Part shown: positions 1 to 11,094 of the stretch, piece after piece
Position numbering within the stretch: the first letter of the stretch is position 1
Layout: every line of letters begins with the position of its first letter
Notes under the pieces: model-generated
What the model was told of the DNA's origin: nothing
Seen by the model: the letters and a program-made list of their open reading frames with translations, nothing else
Databases searched by the model: none
Origin: Dryas octopetala
Lineage: Eukaryota; Streptophyta; Magnoliopsida; Rosales; Rosaceae
Reading direction: 5' to 3'
NCBI GenBank assembly: GCA_963921425.1
Contig: OY992835.1
Coordinates: 14,632,001 to 14,696,000 of the forward strand
DNA: 64,000 bases
Position numbers and translations under genes: made by a program

Positions 1-472
1 TTTGGAGTTTCGTTTAGTTGTTTTTAAATCCAACATATTTTTATATAAAAAAAAATAATTAAAAATATTCTAAAAGGCCTAAATTCTAATATCTTATACC
101 ATATTCTAAATAATATAGAGTATAGATTATAAAATATATAGAGTTTAGTGTATAGATTATAGAGTATAAAGAATATATTAATTTTATTTATTCATTATAT
201 TAATTTTATTTAACAGTATTTGTCTTCAGCGCGCATTATATTCATCTTATATCACATGAAACTTATTATATAATTTGATTTCTTCAATGTTTTTTATCAA
301 TATAGTAGATAATATGTTAAATAAACATATGATACAGTTTTATTCAAAATTTCCGTATTTTGATAGTAATTTTCGTCGTTTCCGTCTAATTTTTGTCGAA
401 ATTTAAAAATCTTCGAAATTTCCGTCAAAATTTCCATAAAAATTTCCATCGAAACCCGAATTTTATTCCTTG
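1..472 (-). mobile_element. hAT-like non-autonomous element, family with CAAGG ends, cut by the window edge
   Basis: This stretch matches, in reverse orientation, the left part of the element at 41457-42823. Both share the block of repeated GAAATTTC-type motifs (here about 345-470) and the stretch around 225-260 with GCGCATTATATTCATC. The end at 468-472 reads CCTTG, the complement of the CAAGG that opens the copy at 41457. No protein is encoded. The hAT assignment rests on the short terminal repeat and the dense subterminal motifs and is inferred. Confidence 0.6.
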
Positions 473-881
473 GAAGGATCATAGTGAAAAAATGGTGTGG
501 CCTAAATTTAGGGAGTGCCTAGAGCCTGCAAACCCATCAGCAACATAATTCCTTTTTGTCGTATAGAGCCTCATTTTAGATATGGAGGAATATTTCCATA
601 CGATGGTCATATGTATATGTAGACAGAAATATTCTAAAGCTAATTGGTTAGTAAGTTAATATGAAGCAAACCACCATTTTAGACTCACCACACGATGTAA
701 TTTCATAATTCAAACTACGTATTTTTTAGGCCTCACTTGAACAATAATCTTTGTAAAAAATCTCTAAAATTGAAAGTCATTTAGCCATTTAATTATAATA
801 ACAACTATTTATATGCTTTTATAGACTCATTTTTGTATGTGTTTTATTCATCCCACCTTTTCGGTAATCTTGACTTGGTAG
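473..881. other. Gene-free stretch before the AOP exon, probably intron
   Basis: No coding sequence is visible. A block at about 487-565 is repeated in diverged form at about 2770-2850 (shared words such as GGGAGTG, CCCATCA and ACA.AATTC). The stretch ends in TTGGTAG directly before the conserved AOP exon, as an intron acceptor would, so it is probably intron 2 of that gene interrupted by the element to its left. Confidence 0.45.
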
Positions 882-1124
882 GCATGGAGCAATGACAGAG
901 TACACTCTTGTGAGCACCAAGTCATCACAAAAGGGAAGACAGCCCGATATTCCTTGGGATTATTCTCATTCAATAGTGCGATGCGGCAAGTACCTGAAGA
1001 GCTTGCAGATGACAAACACCTCTTACTCTACAAGCCATTTGACCATTTTGGTTTCCTTCGATTTCATCTAACACCAGAGGCAAAGAAATCAAAGTGTCCC
1101 ATCAAATCCTACTGTGATGTTTGA
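882..1124 (+). CDS. AOP-type 2-oxoglutarate dioxygenase, last exon only
   Basis: After the acceptor TAG at 879-881, 80 codons and a TGA (1122-1124) read as the C-terminal exon of the same family as the genes at 9082 and 27432. It begins AWSND as they do and keeps a histidine in HSCEHQV at the place of the second iron ligand. It also keeps RYS, the 2-oxoglutarate-binding RxS, and the conserved PFDHFGFLRF ending. No stop or frameshift interrupts it. The two upstream exons are not in the window. They may lie beyond position 1, with a hAT-like element (1-472) in the intron, or be lost. Whether the gene is functional cannot be judged here. Confidence 0.85.
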   Translation, partial: AWSNDRVHSCEHQVITKGKTARYSLGLFSFNSAMRQVPEELADDKHLLLYKPFDHFGFLRFHLTPEAKKSKCPIKSYCDV

Positions 1125-1284
1125 GATATCTATTGATCTCAATGGACCATTAATATTATCATACTATTGCATAATTAATCTTTGTGTGTATCAAAGGCTA
1201 TGTGGGTTTGTATGCTTCTATGTGCTTGTAATATTGCTCTGTGAAGGCTGTTGATGTTAGTTTCTTCTTTGCTTCTTCTCAATG

Positions 1285-1290
1285 AATAAA
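1285..1290 (+). terminator. Poly(A) signal of the partial AOP gene
   Basis: AATAAA lies 161 bases after the stop codon in a T-rich 3' flank, a usual position for a plant polyadenylation signal. Confidence 0.5.
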
Positions 1291-1389
1291 GATAGTGTAT
1301 TGCTTTCTACACTACGTTGTTTTTCCATTTTTTTTTTTTATTTGGTGTTACATTGAGTGATTCGAGCCCTATACATCCACCCTCACCAC

Positions 1390-2296
1390 TAGGGGTGGGC
1401 ATAATAACCGGCGCACCGAAACATCGAACCAAACCAACCGTAAAAAAATCGAAAAAACACCGAATTGACCAAAAAGTCAACACCGTAAGAGAAAACCGAA
1501 CCAAATCGTATATGGATGGTTCCGGTTCCAGTTTCATGCTCATTTTACTCGAACCAAACCGAACCAAACCGTGTAATTTTTAAAAAATATAATTATATAT
1601 TTTTATGCACATTTTATACATTTTATACACATTTTATACATTTTTATTTTTGACCCTAAAATATATTTTATATAACTATATGAGTTTAATATTATATATA
1701 TATAATAATGTTTTAGTATATAATTTTAGTTATATCTTATATAATAAAATTAGTGTATTCTATTTCTATATACTCTATAGTCTATAGTCTATATAATAAT
1801 GTTTTATGCATATAGAGTTATATATAAACTTTGTATATAACTATATAGTTAGTTATATATAACTATATAGTTAGTAACTAAGTATATAGTTGTATACATA
1901 CTACAATAGTTATATATAACTATATAAGTAATATATAATTATAGTAGTATTCTAGTATATACTATAGTAGTATATAGTTATATATATACTATACTCATTA
2001 CTCTATAATAGTTATATATAATCTTATATATAGTTATAACTTATAACCCAAATTTGCCCAAACTCCAAACGAAATCTCAATCTCCTCAAAAATGCCAATA
2101 TGAATAATAACTCATTAAACCCAGAACCGTAGTGGAGAACCAAACCGAACCGCACCGCACTTTGAATGGTTTGGTTTGGTTTGGTTTTTCTCCTCCTTTG
2201 CCGATTTTTAGCACCGAACCGCACCGTATAGGAACGTCCGGCGCAGCGCACGGTTTCGGGGGTGAACCGGGCCGAACCGCACCGCACCCACCCCTA
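1390..2296. mobile_element. Non-autonomous hAT element with exact 8-bp target duplication
   Basis: The element opens TAGGGGTGGG and closes CCCACCCCTA, an exact inverted repeat. The 8-mer CTCACCAC stands on both sides (1382-1389 and 2297-2304), the duplication length of hAT elements. Many copies of a CCGAACC-type motif lie near both ends, in opposite orientation, as subterminal transposase-binding sites do. The middle is about 85 percent AT and has no coding capacity. Open frames here are made of the motif repeats. Confidence 0.9.
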
Positions 2297-2855
2297 CTCA
2301 CCACTTAGACTAACACCAACAACTTTATATTTTGTTTGCCAATGACTATTCGGTCTAGTAAATGTCACATTGTCTCGGGTTTGTCAAAGTAAGTCCTGAG
2401 TTTAAATCTCAAGGATGCCAAATGATTAATAAAAAATAAAAAAAATGACATTGTATTTTTTACATTTTGGTATTGAGGAAAAGTTCCAAAACGCACAAAA
2501 AAATACCTAACTAACAACTAAAGGGCCCCTAGTACACACCACCAAGTCCTCAAGAAGGAGCCACTCACTAAAATAAGAAGGGTCATATATTTAAACTCTA
2601 TACAGTTAAGAGGTTAGTAAGATAATCCGGTGTCAATCATTCTTTTGGGTCCATTACACAACTTGATCTCATAATTCAAACCGTTTATTTTTTAAATCAT
2701 AATTCAAAGATTTTCTTTGTAAAAAATCATTGAAAATGAAAATTATTTAGCCATTTAATTATATTTAAATATCATAAATGGTGAGGCCCATATCCAGGGA
2801 GTGTCCAAAGCCGGCAAGCCCATCATCAACACAATTCATTTTTTGGTCCCTATTA
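2297..2855. other. Gene-free stretch downstream of the hAT element
   Basis: No gene is seen. About 2340-2440 resembles a tRNA-derived SINE remnant (GGTCTAGTAAATG followed by GAGTTTAAATCTC), but it is too decayed to be sure. About 2770-2850 repeats the block seen at 487-565. Confidence 0.3.
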
Positions 2856-3327
2856 GGGAATTCAGATCCTCTATTAATCCTTGGTGATAATCTAATACTA
2901 ATTAATTAAAACTACATCGTTTTGCCAATATTAAACATGTCTCATGGCCAAAAAACATGTCTCTTTTATATATATATATATGCATATTCTTTTTATACAA
3001 TGGGTTTAGACCAGTAAGAAGAAAGAAAAGTTCTGTATACATACAAACTAACATGGAAGAGATTGTAGTAGGGCTTCTCATCTTTTAATTATAAAATTTT
3101 GCTTTACCTAATCATTGTTTCAATATGTGGTTAGATGAGTTTACTAGGTCTGCTTGGCTTGGTGATGTTATGTATGAGGATTCACACTATCAATAAGATT
3201 ATCATAGTTTCTCCCTCTCTCAAAAATAAAATAAAAAAACTGACATAGAAGAGGCAAAACGATGTAGTTTAGTTAATTAATTAGTATGAGATTAACATCA
3301 ATGGGTTAGTAGCGGATTCAAATTCCA
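2856..3327. mobile_element. MITE with about 75-bp imperfect terminal inverted repeats
   Basis: The left arm (about 2856-2930) and the right arm (about 3254-3327) are reverse complements with scattered mismatches. Both contain CTACATCGTTTTGCC, its complement on the right being GGCAAAACGATGTAG. The roughly 320-bp centre is AT-rich and non-coding. No clean target duplication was found, so the superfamily is not assigned. Confidence 0.75.
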
Positions 3328-3660
3328 TTATAAGAATGCTAGTTATCTTGTCTTTTCTATCTTTGTCCTTCTAACTTCTCACTTCTCATGCTCATTGCGC
3401 AGTGTAGTTGCATGATCGAAACAATTCATTTTATGGATCACCCCTTAAAGATTATCTATACAAAAATCAATCAAATTGAAAATCGTCATTTAATTGTTAT
3501 CAAATAAAAAGACGAATCAGGTAACAGTTAGATTCACCATTTTTTTTTTTTTTTAGACTTAGAGTCTAGTCCATTTTATGAGTCTTTCTTAGACTAAGAC
3601 CGGTAGTGATCTAAGATTTTTAATCAAGTTCTTTTATTTTTCTTCTTTAACTTCTTTATG

Positions 3661-3717
3661 TTAGGTTTTAACTCTGAAATTTTGGGCTCCGTCCAAAATT
3701 TCAGAGTTAAAACCTAA
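3661..3717. repeat. Perfect 25-bp-arm palindrome
   Basis: Arms 3661-3685 and 3693-3717 are exact reverse complements around the 7-base loop GCTCCGT. The downstream flank (TGCAACC, then ACTCATT) reappears after a shortened form of the same hairpin at 5034-5075. This suggests two copies of one small element, one with a collapsed stem. Confidence 0.8.
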
Positions 3718-4514
3718 AATGCAACCTCTACAAAACTCATTCTACACCGTATATAGGAGGGAAAATACCCTTCAAATCAAGGGAGGAATTTATTATGAAT
3801 TAAAAGGATTTTCTTATAAATTGAAAAGACTTTATTATCAATTAAAACAAATTTCTTATAAATTAAAGGACTTTATTATGAATTAAAAGGATTTTCTTAT
3901 AAATTTTAAAACACCCTCGGTCTTCATCTAAAAACTATTTTTCTAAAGGACCCAAGCCTAATTATTATTATTATTTTTTAATAATAGTTAGATGGCCCAA
4001 CAATTTTCAATTCATTTAATTTTTTAGAGAGATGGTCTTTAAAGGATGATCTAGAAAATGAACGTTTTCAATCACGAGATTACAGTGCAGAATGGAAAAA
4101 AAAAAAAAAAAAAAGGATAGAAATGAAGAGGTTGCTAGCATTTCTATTATTGAAATATAAGACTAGCCGAGCCCAATTCTATAGTAAGAACTTATAATTG
4201 ATAAATATTGAACAAGTTATTTCTGTTTAATCTTGGAGGAAAGGGGATTTAAATTTGGAAGCTCTTCCAACACTAGGAAGATAAATATCACTGGACCACA
4301 TGCTAATTAATAAATATCACTGGACCACATTTCATCAAATAGGTGAATCAAGAAAATATACTCAAAAAAAAAAAAAAAAAACCAAGAAAATATACAAATA
4401 AGACTTTAAATCTTGTCCATTCACATCCCATAATTTGAAGAAAATTCTCTGTACTTTCAAATACTTCATCTAAACGCACCATTATAATTAAGGAACTATT
4501 TCTCTACTTTTAGA

Positions 4515-4545
<31 letters not shown>

Positions 4546-4569
4546 TGGAGGCGGATTGGTGGCATTCTA
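3718..4569. other. Gene-free AT-rich stretch
   Basis: I see no gene. There are three or four degenerate copies of an ATTAAAAGGATTTTCTTATA-type phrase (about 3790-3905), poly-A runs near 4096 and 4363, and a TA tract near 4517. Confidence 0.5.
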
Positions 4570-4882
4570 TTTTTGACACAAGTTTTCAATAAGGCTCACT
4601 CCATATAGGATTTCAACGATCCGAATCGTCTATTTTTTAGGTCTCCATTAAAATATCATTCTTGCAAAAAATTAAGTAAATCGAAAATCATTTACTTACA
4701 AGATTAAATGGTCAAGAAAACAAACACTTTAAATGTTGACTATTTAATCTTATATGGTAAATGGTTTCCAATTTACTTAATTTTTTACAAGAATGATTAT
4801 TTAATAGAGACCTAAAAAATAGACGGTTTGGATCGTTGAAATCCTATATAGAGTGTGCCCCATTGAAAACTTGTGTAAAAAA
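4570..4882. mobile_element. Foldback MITE
   Basis: The left (about 4570-4680) and right (about 4775-4882) halves are reverse complements over about 100 bp. The outer ends are TTTTTGACACAAGTTTTCAAT and the complement ending near 4882. Inside both arms sits a motif (CAACGATCCGAATCGTC then TTTTTTAGG) shared in variant form by the foldback elements at 53440, 58305, 59105 and 61146. No coding capacity. Confidence 0.8.
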
Positions 4883-5033
4883 TGTGATATCATATATATA
4901 TATATATATATACAGTCCTTCTTTAGAGAGGACGCCAACAATTTTTTTTTTTACGAATTTCCAGCGCCGAGCGCTCGGCAATGCCATTTTCTTCTTTTCC
5001 CGAGCGCTCGGAACTAGTTTGTTGGTTATATGT

Positions 5034-5075
5034 TAGGTTTTAACTCCAGAATTTTGGGCGTTAAAACCTAACTTG
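5034..5075. repeat. Collapsed copy of the 3661 palindrome
   Basis: The stretch starts GTTAGGTTTTAACTCC and ends GTTAAAACCTAAC with AGAATTTTGGGC between. It has the outer stem of the 3661-3717 hairpin with most of one inner arm deleted. The same downstream words follow. Confidence 0.6.
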
Positions 5076-5559
5076 CAACCTTCACAAGTCTCATTATATA
5101 CCCTAGGAGGGTATATAGTGAACCGTCAGGAAAGTACCCTAAAAAATCGGCGGAGGAAGTGGTGCCAAGCGCTTGTTGCCGCGCTCAACTGTTATAAAAA
5201 AAATGGACTACCGAGCACTCGATACAATCACCGAGCGCTTGGCGACGAGAATTCGCAAAAAAATAATACGGACGCGTCTGCCTTAAAGAAAAATGTACTA
5301 TATATATATATGGACGGCTGAGATACATTTATTAGCCATTATAAATCTCAATATATCTACTATATCTTATTTCTATATTTGTTTATATATACTTAATTTA
5401 TTTAAGCCCATTTATAATCTATTTGTACATGTATTCTTTAATCGATCTCGATTCTAATAAAATTCATTTTTTTCAAAAAAAGAAAAAGAAAATACACTTT
5501 TATTTATTTAATCACCAACGCGTAAAAATATAAATTTAAATATATAGCGGCTTATTTCA

Positions 5560-6550
5560 CGATTTACCACCCATAATTGTTTTTCATTCTCACAATGCCA
5601 TCTGAAAGTTTTTTTGTTCCAGATTACCATCTGTAACTTATATCCGTGTCCCATTTTACTTTGTTTCGTCAACAACTTCGTCAAAAATACTGATTTGGCG
5701 GTTAATGCTGAGGTGACACGCTGGATGTGCCACGTATCACATCTTTTCTTTTATTTTTGGATTTTTTCTATTGTCCTATTTTTATAAACTTTAAAAATTA
5801 ATAGCTCTGGACTCAGAAAAATACACGGAAAATTCCTACGGACTAGTCTTGATTAGTACTAATTTACTATGAGGTCAAAATATAAATGTTCCCTCTGACT
5901 GTTTCCAAAAAATTTGGGAAGTCTAAATTTATTTCTAGAAAATTAAAATACTCTAGGCTCTTTGAAAATTCATAGGATATCTCCCGAACTCCAAAAAATA
6001 TGAGGTATGCACCGCTGGTCTTCTAAAAACTAACAATACATTTCTCGTGAACACTTGCTACCCAAAAGACTTCTCGGCCTTAGAGGAAAATAAATTTCCC
6101 TCTATAAAATAAATTATAGAAATTTTGTAAATCCCTCTAATAGGTTTTTGGTAATTTCCAAAATATTTATAAGAATTGTTCCGAGACTTTACGAAAATTA
6201 TAGAATTTATTTAATACATGAAAATTTATTTTAATTTTTTAGAAATAAATTTGGATTTTCCAAAGTTTTTGGAAACTCTCAGAAGGAAAATTGATAATTT
6301 AACCCTATAGTAAATTAGTACTAGTCAAGACGAGTCCGTAGGAATTTTTCGTGTATTTTTTTGAGTTCGGAGCTATTTTCAATTAATTTTCAAAGTTTAT
6401 AAAAATAATAAAATAGAAAAAATTAGAAAATAAAATAAAAGATGTGACATGTGGCGCATATCTAGCGTGCCACATCAGCATTAACGGCCACATTAGTATT
6501 TTTGACGAAGTTGTTGATGGAACAAAGTCAAGTATGAAAATTATCACCTT
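5560..6550. mobile_element. Large foldback element, arms of about 300 bp or more
   Basis: The segment about 5640-5880 is the imperfect reverse complement of about 6300-6540. Both contain GACGAAGTTGTTGA or its complement, an AAAAGATGTGA box, TTAGTACTA and TTTATAAA. The centre (about 5880-6300) also folds partly on itself, with repeated AATTTATTTC and TTGGAAA words. No transposase is seen. The whole 1-kb unit could form one long hairpin. Confidence 0.75.
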
Positions 6551-6582
6551 TAAAAAAAAAAAAAAAAGTTTCTATATTTCCA

Positions 6583-6840
6583 GGCGAAGCCATGAGAATT
6601 CGGGCCAGCTCTGCTCATCTAAAAAATGGAAAGAATCTGGGATTTATTGTTTTTTACCAAACCATTCCAGTAAGAAGCCACAAAGGCAGAAAATCTAAAC
6701 AAAATACACATAAAGCGTCGCCCAAAAGTGCTTTGGGCGACGAATTTGCCCAAAGTAATTTTTTTTTTTTTGGTAGTAATTTATGGGCAAAGCCATTAGA
6801 ATTTGGGCCAGCTCTGCTCATCTAAAATTTGGGAAGAATC
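6583..6840. repeat. Direct repeat flanking a CACTA-like fragment
   Basis: A phrase of about 55 bases (GGCGAAGCCATGAGAATTCG onward, about 6583-6645) is repeated about 6785-6838 as GGGCAAAGCCATTAGAATTT and what follows. Between them, 6714-6765 has CGTCGCCCAAA and TTTGGGCGACGAA, the subterminal motif also dense in the CACTA terminus at 39520-39786. Confidence 0.5.
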
Positions 6841-7600
6841 TAGGATTTTAATTAGGAGTAAGCTGAAGCAGCCAAATGACCATATGTTCTCCTCCTTGTT
6901 CTTAATGAAATTAATTTCTATTATAACAAAGTGGATAATAAACAATTAGTAACTTATTGTATGAACTCTTTAATTAATAGAGTTTTTATTTTAATTAATC
7001 GTATCGAATTTAAATAAGGCATCATCATTTTCATCATCTTTTTTGTTTTTTGCCACTTTTGTCAGATATCTTACATGTAGGCATCATCATCTTCATCATC
7101 TTTTTTGTTTTTTTGCCACTTTTGTCAGATATCTTACATGTAGATAGGCATCATCATCTTCATCATCTTTTTTGTTTTTTTGCCACTTTTGTCAGATATC
7201 TTACATGTCAGGCATCATCATCTTCTAATCGATAACTGCAGGAAACATGAGAATTATAATGTAGACTGGTTTGAATATTAACAAAGCTCCAACTTCATTC
7301 GTCATATATGCATGGACCATCAATACATATATTTATATGGTCTTAATTAATCACAGGAGATTTTCTCTGTGACTTTTTTGGTTTCCATTCCAATGATATT
7401 GTCCACTTCTATTCATTGATAACTTAAAAATTGGTAATTTTAAAAATAATGTCATATCATTGGTACCTGCTAACATTAATTTAACAATATATATATATAT
7501 ATGCCTAGGTTCATTATTTTTTAGTGTGATTAATTGGTATTTAATTGGTACTGCCAGCAGCTGAATATGTACAAGCACTCATTAATTTAATTTGCGAGGA
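6840..7600 (+). repeat. Duplicated far-upstream block of the AOP gene, copy 1
   Basis: This block is collinear with about 24190-24770. Both contain the CCAAATGACCAT then GTTCTCCTCCTTGTTCTTA box, the GCATGGACC then TCAATA box, the TTTTCTCTGTGA box and the ATCATTGGTACCT box, in the same order. Each block lies a few kilobases upstream of an AOP gene, so the duplication unit included long 5' flanks. Confidence 0.75.
7018..7225. repeat. Three-copy tandem repeat, unit about 64-67 bp
   Basis: The unit runs from GGCATCATCATCTTCATC through GCCACTTTTGTCAGATATC to TTACATGTAG. Three near-identical copies and a partial fourth are present. The block is absent from the matching upstream region at 24.2-24.8 kb, so it expanded after the duplication. 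Open frames through it are repeat artefacts. Confidence 0.85.
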
Positions 7601-8047
7601 AGAACTCATTTTTAGCTCAGTTGACTAGTTATCTTGGACCCTAGAAGAGAACTTTACTCTTGTTTAATTGACAACAAAAATAAATTAAATAATTAATACA
7701 CAAACATAAAAATTGAATTGAAAAATGAGGAGGACCACACATTAAATATTTGAATCAATTACTATAGGGTGCATATTATGCATCCTATTTAATCTCTAGT
7801 GTACTAATTAATTTTATTTAACAACAAAATAACTATTAGTTGCATTGCAGGAGCAGGTACCAGCTGGCTTATTTTGAAATATGATCAATGGTCATTTTAT
7901 TTCTTATTTTTTGTCTTTCTCTTTCCTCTTCTCTCTCTCCCTACTATGTCTCTCTTCATCATCTTCTTGTTCTTGTTCTTCGCAGATCTGGAACTCTTTT
8001 TTTTTTTTTTGGTCAAAAGATCTAGAACTCGGATCTAGAAAAATATT

Positions 8048-8420
8048 GAAATTATGAACTGAAACTGTGAACTGAAATTGCAAAATGAAAATGCAAACTG
8101 AAACTGCGACTTTTTGAGTTTGTTAACTATGTCAGACAACTAAAACTGCGACTTTATAAGAGTATTCTTCATAACTGAAATTGCGAGTGAAAATTGAAAC
8201 TGCGGTAAAAACTGAAACTGCAGGTGAAAATTGAAAGTTTTTACGATTAAATTTGTTTGTGTAGTGCTGAAGCTGTTTTGGGTTGTGGGTGAGTTTATGT
8301 TATCTGAAAATTAAATTTGTGGTTCTGGGTGGGTTAATGTTACCTGAAAATTAAATTTATAGTTGTTAGTAGGTTGATGTTACCTTAAAATTAAATTTGT
8401 GAGATTAAGTGAGTTTGATT
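8048..8420. repeat. Short degenerate tandem repeats
   Basis: About 8048-8240 repeats an ACTGAAACTGCGA-like 13-15 base word about ten times. About 8280-8420 repeats a unit of about 57 bases (GTTA.CTGAAAATTAAATTTGT plus a GT-rich spacer) about three times. Non-coding. Confidence 0.6.
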
Positions 8421-8869
8421 AACTTTTTGGGCTGTGAGTATTTTAAAGTTAATGAACTCTAAATATTTTGAACAAATTAACAAACAAACAAATCGGTGGG
8501 AGCTTACAGCTCTATTGGTTAAGACTAATTATTTATTTGGCCAAAAAACAAAAAAAAAGACTAATTATTTATACTCCGGTTTGAAGTTGGGATTCCCCTC
8601 ATGTAATATTGTCGGATAAGAAAATAAATAAAAAAGAAAAGAAATATGTTGTTTGAATATATTTGTACAGTAGTGTCTAAAGGTGTTTAACTCAAAATCT
8701 GAGAACTAAAACCTATAAACTATGAACAAGTGTCGATCACTGGGAAAGACAGATTAGAGTTCGTAATTAGCACCATGATAAGAGAAAATCTGTATATATG
8801 AAATATTATATTATGTTGGAAATAATCGTTACCCTTATCATAATGTACTATTTATTTCTTTATATTTTT
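8421..8869. other. Gene-free stretch upstream of the AOP promoter
   Basis: I see nothing here apart from AT-rich sequence with A-runs. It has no counterpart upstream of the second AOP gene. Confidence 0.4.
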
Positions 8870-9081
8870 AGTGAACATGTAGCATTTAATTTTCATTTGT
8901 CAGCTTGCTTTATCGTCTTCCCCCTTACGTAATTAACACGCCAATATCATTCATCAAAATTGTATAAGAACTAACTAGATAAACCCTACTCCACAATCTC
9001 TAAAAATTCATAAGAACTATCAAGATAGACCCTACTCCACAGTCTCAATAAATTTCTAGGTGAAAAAGCAATAAGCAAGAC
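8870..9081 (+). promoter_or_regulatory. Core promoter and 5' UTR of AOP gene 1
   Basis: TGTATAAGAA at 8961-8970 is a TATA-type box about 110 bases before the ATG. The stretch TTTGTCAGCTTGCTTTATCG and the following C-rich block (about 8897-8960) recur almost unchanged before the second AOP gene (about 27247-27310), so this is the conserved proximal promoter. Downstream of TATA, a segment of about 45 bp is tandemly duplicated (about 8968-9012 and 9013-9057; both contain CCCTACTCCACA then TCTC). This lengthens the leader compared with a single-copy arrangement. Confidence 0.7.
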
Positions 9082-10759
9082 ATGGGTTCTGATCAAGTGC
9101 AGCCAAAGATTCCTGTGCTAGATTTCTCAAAGGAAACTCTGAAGCCTGGCACCAACTCATGGCCCTTGGCATGCAAAGATGTTCAACAAGCACTTGAAGA
9201 GTTTGGCTGCTTTGTAGTATTGTATGATAAAATCTCAATGGAATTTCACAATGCGTTTTTTAATGCTCTACAAGAATTGTTTGATCTGCTAACTGAAACC
9301 AAAATGAAAAACAAATATGATGTTAATCCTTTTAATGGGTATGTTGGGCAAGTACCCATAATTCCCCTCCATGAAAGCTTGGGCATCGACAATGCAACCA
9401 CTTTGGAGGAGACGCAAAGATTCACAAATCTCTTGTGGCCTGGTGGAAATGATAATTTCTGGTAAGATCTAAACTCCTCTTCTTTTGCAAAAATTACTGT
9501 ATGAGCCTGTCATAGGAGAAATTTTTGTGTGTGCAACGTGACCTTTCTGAAGTTTTAAGACTATCAATTAATGTTTGTTGGCCTCATTTTTTTTTTTTTT
9601 TTTTGTGTGGTTATTAAGTGAATGTGCATATTCGTTTGCAAAAGTAGCAGAGGAGTTGGATCAAATGGTGACTAGAATGATATTTGAGAACTATGGGGTG
9701 GAGAAGTATTATGAATCTTATGTTGGGTCCATCACTTATCTTCTTCGACTCTTGAAAAATAAATCACCCCAAGCAGATGAGTCTAATCTTGCCTTCGTGG
9801 CTCATACTGACAAGAGCTTCACAACCATACTATACCAGAATAATCAAGTCAATGCTCTGGAGGTTGAAACAAGAAACCATGAATGGATTAGGCTTGACCT
9901 CTCACCTTCTTCCTTTGTAGTCATGGCCGGTGATGCACTAATGGTAAGTCATGCTCTTTAGTTGAAATTATATACAAAAAAATTTTAATTTGTCATACGT
10001 ACTGTCAATATGGATCATTGATTAAATTCAATTTTTGAATATGAAGTTTTGATTAGTAGTTTAGCAACGTAGCATGTGAGGTCTCTTACCTAGATCTTTG
10101 GAATGCTATATATATATGTTGTCAAACTATTTATCTGGACCATACAGTCAAACAAGAATCTACTTAATCAATTATCCAAATTGGTCGTTTCATGCAAGAT
10201 GATTGGTAAGATAAGATGCTTATATTGTGTGTCTGTGCATCTATGCCACACAATCAAGCAATAATCAACCCAATTAATGATCGGTCGAGATTCACAATCT
10301 AACAACATATTAACATCTTAAGTGTTCGATTATCTGGAAATTAAGAAAATATTTTGGTCGATACCCACTAACAACATAAAGCAATATAATATCTTATGGT
10401 TTTTAATGAATTATCTATAGAAATAAGGTTACCCTTATGCTTAATTTCTCAATTTGAAGATGCATATAATTAAGGTTAATTTCGTTGTTTAGGCATGGAG
10501 CAATGACAGAATATTATCTCCCAACCATCGAGTTGTTATGAGTGGGAATGAAGCAAGATACTCGCTGGCACAATTTGCACTTAGCAATGGAGAGATACAA
10601 GTGCCTGAAGAGCTTGTTGATGAGGAACACCCAAGACGCTACAAGTCATTTGATCATCCTAGACTACTACGCTTCTTTCGCAATGCTGATGCTTCTAAAT
10701 CAAGTTTATCATACAGTGCAAAAAAGCCTATTGTGGTGTTTGAAACCCAAACCTTCTAG
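9082..10759 (+). CDS. AOP-type 2-oxoglutarate/Fe(II) dioxygenase (gene 1)
   Basis: A soluble cytosolic oxygenase that would couple 2-oxoglutarate decarboxylation to oxidation of an unknown small molecule. Three exons: 9082-9461, 9619-9943 and 10493-10759, with GT-AG introns 9462-9618 and 9944-10492. The joins keep frame and give 323 residues, the usual family size. The N-terminal DIOX_N part (about 10-120) has PVLDFS and the AOP-like GYVGQVP. The catalytic fold has iron ligands H189, D191 (HTD) and H247, and the 2-oxoglutarate pair R257/S259. No frame break is seen. In Brassicaceae, AOP members act on glucosinolate side chains; outside that family the substrates are generally unknown. The clade is clear from GYVGQ, ESLGI, HTDKSF and the EARYSLA context, but the reaction is not. 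The neighbour at 27432 is a tandem relative. Confidence 0.92.
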
Positions 10760-10930
10760 CTAGCTAGCTAGCTAGCTAACAATTAAGTATTATTTTCTAG
10801 CTAGGCATGTATGCAATGCAAATGCAATGTGTGATAGTTTCCAAGGCTTGGCTTGTTGGGTTTGTCTAATAGTATTTTCATTGCTGTGTGGCTCTGTTTC
10901 TGCTATGCTATCTATTAATGAAAAATTATA

Positions 10931-10936
10931 AATAAA
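10931..10936 (+). terminator. Poly(A) signal of AOP gene 1
   Basis: AATAAA lies 172 bases after the stop, within an AT-rich 3' flank. A short CTAGCTAG run directly follows the stop codon. Confidence 0.5.
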
Positions 10937-11094
10937 TTGTCTTTATGAGTATTATTGGATTAATAATACATGCTAAAATTAAAAGTCAAGAAAAAACAAG
11001 CAGAGAATCTGAATCACAAAATATTTACTGTTTGAAGATACAATGGATCCACTCTTTTAACAAAAAATTTGTAGAGTTTTGCAAGAATTCAATG

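Noticed and set aside
882-1124. Calling the partial AOP exon a pseudogene
   Set aside because: The exon is intact and its splice site is sound. The missing exons may simply lie outside the window.
1307-1583. Open frames on both strands at the left end of the hAT element
   Set aside because: They are made of subterminal motif repeats, as the exact target duplication and terminal repeats show.
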